This document shows positions 59,983 to 64,000 of a stretch of 64,000 nucleotides of DNA, piece by piece. Origin of the DNA: Gallionella sp. (GTDB taxonomy: Bacteria; Pseudomonadota; Gammaproteobacteria; Burkholderiales; Gallionellaceae). How positions within the stretch are numbered: position 1 is the first letter of the stretch; each line of letters opens with the position of its first letter. The stretch is taken from contig JAHFRA010000014.1 of assembly GCA_023259035.1 (NCBI GenBank), positions 1-64,000 of the forward strand, in the 5' to 3' direction. The translations under genes and the position numbers were made by a program. Under the pieces are notes generated by a model, which was not told where the DNA came from, did no database searches, and saw only the letters and a list, made by a program, of their open reading frames with translations.

Positions 59983-62661
59983 CTACAGCGGCTTGCTCAC
60001 TTTAATGATGCCCTGATCATCACCGCTGATTTTGCTGATAAAGCCAAGGCGGCTCATCAGTTTGAGCATGTTGTGATTGTTGCTCAGCACCTCGCCTTCG
60101 ATTACCGACAACCCTTTGGCGCGGGCGGCTTCCATCAGCGAAACCATGAGTTTCTGTCCCAAGCCCTTGCCTTTAATGCTGTCCGCGATTACCAGTGCGA
60201 ATTCGCATGAATCCCCATCCGGGTTGATGTTGAAGCGTGCGACGCCGAGTTCTATTTCCTTGTTATGCACGATGGTCACGGCGATCAGGGCCATCTCTCT
60301 GCTGTAATCGATTTGGGTAAAACGCACCAGCATGGTTTCGGTGAGTTCTTGAATGCTGTTCATGAAACGGAAATATTTGGATTCCTCCGACAAGCCGCGC
60401 ACGAACTCCTGTACCAGTTCGGCATCTTCGGGGCGGATCGGACGGATCGTGATGTCCGTGCCGTCGGCGAGTTGCCACTGGCTGACCAGTTGCGTGGGGT
60501 AGGGATAGATCGCCATGTGCGCGTAGCGGTCGGCACTCGGCTGGCGATATTCGACCACCACGCGCGCGTCGGCGGCCAGTGCGCCGTTCTCGTCAAGGAT
60601 CAGCGGATTGATATCCATCTCCTTGAGTAATGGCAGTTCGCAGACCATTTCCGACACGCGCAATAACACGTCTTCCAGCGCATTCATATTGGCCGGAGCC
60701 ATGTTGCGGAATGCGCCGAGCATTTTGGCGATGCGGGTGCCCTGGATTAATTCCCTGACCAAAAAGTTATTCAGCGGCGGCAGGGCGACTGCACGGTCAC
60801 CCATGATTTCGACGGCAGTGCCTCCCGCGCCGAAGGTGATCACCGGGCCGAACACCGGGTCGCTGGTTACGCCGATCATCAGTTCACGGCCATTCGGCTT
60901 GACGATCATCGGTTCGATGGAGATGCCGTCCATGTGCGCATTGGGACGGTTGTGCTGCACGTTGTCGATGATGTGCTGGTAGGCGGCGCGCACCTCATGG
61001 GCATTGTTCAGGTTGAGCACCACGCCACCGGCATCGCTCTTGTGCGTGATGTCGGGCGAGTTGACTTTCATCGCGACCGGGAAGCCGAGTTGCTGTGCGA
61101 TCAGCAAAGCCTCGTTGGGCGAGTGCGCGACCATCGTGCGTGCCACAGGAATATTGAAGGCCGACAGCAGCGCTTTGGATTCCATCTCGGTCAGCACCTT
61201 GCGGTGTTCCTGCATTGCGCCCTCGATGATCAGGCGCGCGCTTTCCACATCCGGTTCGACATGGTGCGAGAACGGGCCGGGCATCTGCATCAGCAGCTTC
61301 TGGTTGCGGTAGTAGGCGGACAGGTGCGAGAACACTTCCACCGCCGGTTCCGGTGTGCGGAAATGCGGTTTATGAGCTTTGGCGAAGGCATCACGCGCTT
61401 CCGCAACTTGCCTTTCACCCATCCAGCAGGTCAACAGCGGCTTGCTGTGATTATCGGAGAGCGCGATCAGTGCTTGCGCCGATTCCAGCGGTTTGGTCAT
61501 CGCCTGTGGCGTGAGAATAGCCAGCACACCGTCCACATTTTCATCTTCCAGACAGGCTTTGACGGCGTGGTGATAGCGATCTGCTTGAGCATCGCCGATG
61601 ATGTCGACCGGATTGCTGTGCGGCCAATTCGGCGGCAGGTACTGGTTGAGATATTCAATCGTGGCATCCGACAGCGTAGCCATCGCAAGCCCCAGATCGG
61701 CGGCGCGATCGGTCGCCATTACGCCGGGACCGCCGCCGTTGGTAACGATGGCCAAGCGGTTGCCGACCGGGCGGAAGCCGCACGACAGCGCCTTGGCGGC
61801 GGTGAACAGTTGCGTGATAGTCTGTACCCGTACCACGCCGACACGGCTCACCGCCGCATCGAACACGTCGTCCGCACCGACCAGCGACGCGGTATGCGAC
61901 ATCGCCGCCTTCGAACCAGCCGCATGGCGACCGACCTTGACCAGGATCACCGGCTTGATGCGCGCGGCGGCGCGCATCGCGCTCATGAAACTGCGCGCGT
62001 TGCGGATACCTTCGATGTACATCAGGATGCTGTGGGTGTTGGGATCGGACACCAGATAGTCGAGGATTTCGCCGAAATCCACATCGGTGGATGAGCCCAT
62101 CGACACCACGCTGGAGAAACCCACGTCGTTGCTTTGCGCCCAATCCAAAATCGCGGTGCATAACGCGCCGGACTGCGACACGAACGCGATGTTGCCGGTG
62201 TTCGCGCCACCCTTGTTGAAGGTGGCGTTGAGGCCGATGGACGGGCGCATGATGCCCAAGCAGTTCGGCCCGATCAGACGGATGTTGTAGCGACGTGCGG
62301 TCTCCAGCAATTCCTTTTCCAGCGCCGTGCCAGCGGCACCGGCTTCGCCGAATCCGGCAGTGATGATGACGGCTGCTTTTACGCCGTGGATACCGCAATT
62401 CTCGATAATGCCCGGCACGGTTTGCGGCGGCGTAGCGACTACCACCAGCTCAACCTGCTCGCCGATATCGGTAATGGAGGCGTAAGCTCGCTTGCCTTGT
62501 ACTTCGGGGTTTTTTACGTTGATCGGGTACAGCGCACCCTGAAAGCCGCTTTCCAGCATATTCTGGAACACGATCTGGCCAACCGAGTCGATTCGGTCGC
62601 TTGCGCCAAATACAGCGACGGACTTGGGTGCGAAGAGGGTACTTAGGTAGTGTTTGCCCAT
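59983..62661 (-). CDS. Acyl-CoA synthetase (NDP-forming)-like / GNAT protein acetyltransferase, Pat-like
   Basis: Protein of 892 residues with the layout of bacterial Pat/PatZ lysine acetyltransferases: CoA-binding domain (APKSVAVFGASDRIDSVGQI), ligase-like domain (GPNCLGIMRPSIGLNATF, FVSQSGALCTAILDWAQSND), an ATP-grasp domain (FPVAMKVNSPDITHKSDAGG) and a C-terminal GNAT domain with GKGLGQKLMVSLMEAAR binding acetyl-CoA. The SHTASLVGADD segment keeps a His where active ADP-forming synthetases carry the phospho-His, so ligase activity may be retained. The start at 62661 gives MGKHYLSTLFAPKS; the longer frame crosses the divergent gene. It lies head to head with an HDAC-family gene. Confidence 0.92.
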   Translation of the reverse strand: MGKHYLSTLFAPKSVAVFGASDRIDSVGQIVFQNMLESGFQGALYPINVKNPEVQGKRAYASITDIGEQVELVVVATPPQTVPGIIENCGIHGVKAAVIITAGFGEAGAAGTALEKELLETARRYNIRLIGPNCLGIMRPSIGLNATFNKGGANTGNIAFVSQSGALCTAILDWAQSNDVGFSSVVSMGSSTDVDFGEILDYLVSDPNTHSILMYIEGIRNARSFMSAMRAAARIKPVILVKVGRHAAGSKAAMSHTASLVGADDVFDAAVSRVGVVRVQTITQLFTAAKALSCGFRPVGNRLAIVTNGGGPGVMATDRAADLGLAMATLSDATIEYLNQYLPPNWPHSNPVDIIGDAQADRYHHAVKACLEDENVDGVLAILTPQAMTKPLESAQALIALSDNHSKPLLTCWMGERQVAEARDAFAKAHKPHFRTPEPAVEVFSHLSAYYRNQKLLMQMPGPFSHHVEPDVESARLIIEGAMQEHRKVLTEMESKALLSAFNIPVARTMVAHSPNEALLIAQQLGFPVAMKVNSPDITHKSDAGGVVLNLNNAHEVRAAYQHIIDNVQHNRPNAHMDGISIEPMIVKPNGRELMIGVTSDPVFGPVITFGAGGTAVEIMGDRAVALPPLNNFLVRELIQGTRIAKMLGAFRNMAPANMNALEDVLLRVSEMVCELPLLKEMDINPLILDENGALAADARVVVEYRQPSADRYAHMAIYPYPTQLVSQWQLADGTDITIRPIRPEDAELVQEFVRGLSEESKYFRFMNSIQELTETMLVRFTQIDYSREMALIAVTIVHNKEIELGVARFNINPDGDSCEFALVIADSIKGKGLGQKLMVSLMEAARAKGLSVIEGEVLSNNHNMLKLMSRLGFISKISGDDQGIIKVSKPL

Positions 62662-62727
62662 GATATTGCGCCCCGTATTGAATGTTGGTTCGGTATGATA
62701 GCACCGGACCAACGCCATATCATTACT

Positions 62728-63651
62728 ATGCAAACTGCCTATATCAGCCATCCGCTCTGTCTCAAACACGACATGGGCGCACATCACCCGGAATCTCCGG
62801 CGCGCATCCACGCCATCGAGGATCAATTGATTGCTGCCGGATTAATGGATTATTTGCAGCGCCATGACGCGCCGGAGGCGACCAACGAGCAGTTGTTGCG
62901 TGTGCATGAAGAGAGCTATATCGATTCAATCGAGCTCAGTGTGCCGCAGCACGGCATCGTACAGCTTGATGGCGATACCGCGCTGAACCCTTTCAGCTAT
63001 CGAGCCGCGTTGCGTGCGGCGGGCGCCGCTGTGCTGGGTGTCGATCTGGTGATGGCGGGCAAGGCCGAAAATGCCTTTTGCAACATCCGCCCGCCCGGTC
63101 ATCATGCCGAACGCGCGCGCGCGATGGGCTTCTGCATTTTCAACAATGTCGCAGTCGGCGTGGCGCATGCGCTTGCCGCACATGGATTGAGCAGGGTGGC
63201 GATCGCGGACTTCGACGTGCATCACGGCAATGGCACGGAAAACATTTTTCACGATGAGCCGCGCGTGATGCTATGCTCCAGCTTCCAGCATCCGTTCTAT
63301 CCGTATTGCGGCGCCGATAGCGGCAACGACCACATCATCAACGTGCCGCTCGCCGCCGGTTCGGGCAGCGGGGAATTCCGCGATGAGGTCACACGCTACT
63401 GGCTGCCTGCGCTGGAACGCTTTCAGCCGGAATTGCTGCTGATTTCGGCGGGGTTCGACGCACACCGCGACGACGACATGGCGATGCTGCGCCTCACCGA
63501 AGCGGACTATATGTGGGTGACGGAAACGTTAAAACGTATCGCTGAAAAATACGCGCATGGCCGCATCGTATCGGCTCTCGAAGGGGGTTATGAACTGCAT
63601 GCGCTGGGACGGAGTGTGCTGGCGCATCTCAAAGTGCTCAGTGGCCTGTAA
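62728..63651 (+). CDS. Histone deacetylase-family (AcuC-like) deacetylase
   Basis: Zinc-dependent deacetylase of 307 residues. All catalytic landmarks are present: the His pair in RPPGHHAERARAMGFCIFNN (H125/H126), zinc ligands D163 and H165 in DFDVHHGNGTENIF, D244 in SAGFDAHRDDD, and the Tyr of LEGGYELHAL. I chose the ATG at 62728 because MQTAYISHPLCLKHDMGAHH matches the family start; ATG 62695 is an alternative. It diverges from the Pat-like acetyltransferase gene with only 66 bases between the starts, which suggests a writer-eraser pair for protein lysine acetylation. Confidence 0.94.
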   Translation: MQTAYISHPLCLKHDMGAHHPESPARIHAIEDQLIAAGLMDYLQRHDAPEATNEQLLRVHEESYIDSIELSVPQHGIVQLDGDTALNPFSYRAALRAAGAAVLGVDLVMAGKAENAFCNIRPPGHHAERARAMGFCIFNNVAVGVAHALAAHGLSRVAIADFDVHHGNGTENIFHDEPRVMLCSSFQHPFYPYCGADSGNDHIINVPLAAGSGSGEFRDEVTRYWLPALERFQPELLLISAGFDAHRDDDMAMLRLTEADYMWVTETLKRIAEKYAHGRIVSALEGGYELHALGRSVLAHLKVLSGL

Positions 63652-63717
63652 ATAAAGCGCTTGCCGAACCAAAGGACAGACACGCTTCCGGGTGTATTTT
63701 TTGTTGCGCATTTTTGT

Positions 63718-63746
63718 TTGAAGCGTGCCAAGCTTTCGGATACAAT
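63718..63746 (+). promoter_or_regulatory. Promoter of tRNA-Val
   Basis: -35 TTGAAG (63718-63723), 17-base spacer, -10 TACAAT (63741-63746), then the GC-rich discriminator GCGCG typical of stringently controlled stable RNA genes. Confidence 0.8.
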
Positions 63747-63758
63747 GCGCGTCGTTTT

Positions 63759-63835
63759 AGGCGCGTAGCTCAGCTGGTTAGAGCACTTGGTCGACATCCA
63801 AGGGGTCGTTGGTTCGAGTCCAATCGTGCCTACCA
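63759..63835 (+). tRNA. tRNA-Val (anticodon GAC)
   Basis: Complete 77-base cloverleaf with encoded CCA. Acceptor AGGCGCG / CGTGCCT, D-arm GCTC / GAGC, anticodon stem CTTGG / CCAAG with loop TCGACAT (GAC at 63793-63795), T-arm GTTGG-TTCGAGT-CCAAT. Position 33 of the loop reads C rather than the near-universal U. A recombinase gene ends 13 bases downstream on the other strand. Confidence 0.93.
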
Positions 63836-63842
63836 AAAAATC

Positions 63843-63874
63843 AAGGGGTTAGGCTAAAAGCCTGACTCCTTTTT
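63843..63874. terminator. Intrinsic terminator after tRNA-Val (bidirectional)
   Basis: Stem AAGGGGTTAGGC / GCCTGACTCCTT with two G-T pairs and loop TAAAA, followed by a T run on the plus strand. On the minus strand the same hairpin is followed by GATTTTTT, so it also serves the recombinase gene, whose stop codon lies inside the stem. Confidence 0.8.
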
Positions 63875-64000
63875 CTTTTCCTGTAGCAAAAAACGTAGTA
63901 ACTTCTGGTACGATTTCAGACGAAACTGCTGGCCTGCGATCTACCCATTGTTTGAGATGCTCACTGGAAAGGTGCGCATACTTCTGCACCATCACCGGCG
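63849..64000 (-). CDS. Tyrosine recombinase/integrase, C-terminal end (partial)
   Basis: Forty-nine codons enter from the right edge on the minus strand. They read PVMVQKYAHLSSEHLKQWVD, then a variable tail ending in VRLLA and a TAA. The KYAHLSSEHL segment is the C-terminal end of phage-type integrases, with the Tyr that attacks DNA. The rest lies outside the window. Its position right against the 3' end of tRNA-Val is the usual place for the integrase of an island or prophage that integrates into a tRNA gene. Confidence 0.82.
   Translation of the reverse strand, partial: PVMVQKYAHLSSEHLKQWVDRRPAVSSEIVPEVTTFFATGKEKGVRLLA

Noticed and set aside
60934-62094. Plus-strand open frame of about 386 codons opposite the Pat-like gene
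   Set aside because: Antisense shadow; the minus strand carries complete synthetase and GNAT motifs.

Overview
The window reads as chromosomal DNA of a free-living Gram-negative bacterium with moderately high G+C, most likely a betaproteobacterium of the Nitrosomonadales/Gallionellaceae kind. The reasons are the TonB-ExbB-ExbD and TonB-dependent receptor repertoire, OmpA, TypA/BipA, RmuC, RhlE, a tRNA-Val with encoded CCA, Neisseria-type ATTCCC(N8)GGGAAT repeats and very heavy PAS/histidine kinase content. No rRNA or marker gene is present to prove this, so the assignment is inference.

Layout. (1) 1-5664: a TonB-dependent uptake operon (receptor cut by the window edge, Cys/His-rich BNR-propeller lipoprotein, thioredoxin-like protein, TonB, ExbB, ExbD) ending in a strong bidirectional terminator shared with rhlE. 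(2) 5767-7686: rhlE on the minus strand with a long structured leader. (3) 7924-48336: about 40 kb of signalling genes, nearly all on the plus strand. It holds a six-PAS diguanylate cyclase, nine histidine kinases that share one almost identical C-terminal kinase module, output receivers (REC-LuxR, single-domain REC, REC-PP2C, REC-PAS-GGDEF), an HD-GYP protein, CheX, an H-NOX gas sensor and several periplasmic or outer-membrane proteins that precede individual kinases. (4) 48403-52889: housekeeping genes typA, rmuC and an OmpA-family protein. (5) 53240-57933: an FAD oxidase, an iron-sulfur protein, a VapBC module and a flavoprotein. (6) 58190-62661: accessory genes, a broken acetyltransferase fragment, a DUF4160/DUF2442 pair and a Pat-like acyl-CoA synthetase/acetyltransferase, divergent from (7) an HDAC-family deacetylase. 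(8) tRNA-Val followed immediately by the 3' end of a tyrosine recombinase on the opposite strand, probably the edge of an integrated island extending beyond the window.

How the genes work together. The centre of interest is region 3. One kinase module has been copied nine times and joined to unrelated input domains: DUF1638-like next to a corrinoid methyltransferase pair, HNOBA next to H-NOX, PhnD-type and SBP3-type Venus flytraps, CHASE8/HAMP next to YfiR and a TonB receptor, a 6-TM domain, HDOD-REC, a HAMP sensor next to a binding protein, and MASE1. Three output proteins carry one closely related receiver. Truncated copies of the start of the single-domain receiver lie directly behind two of the kinases, and one more lies nearby. 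The pattern suggests a many-input, few-output network built by repeated duplication of a kinase-plus-receiver unit, feeding c-di-GMP, phosphatase and transcriptional outputs. This wiring is inferred from sequence alone.
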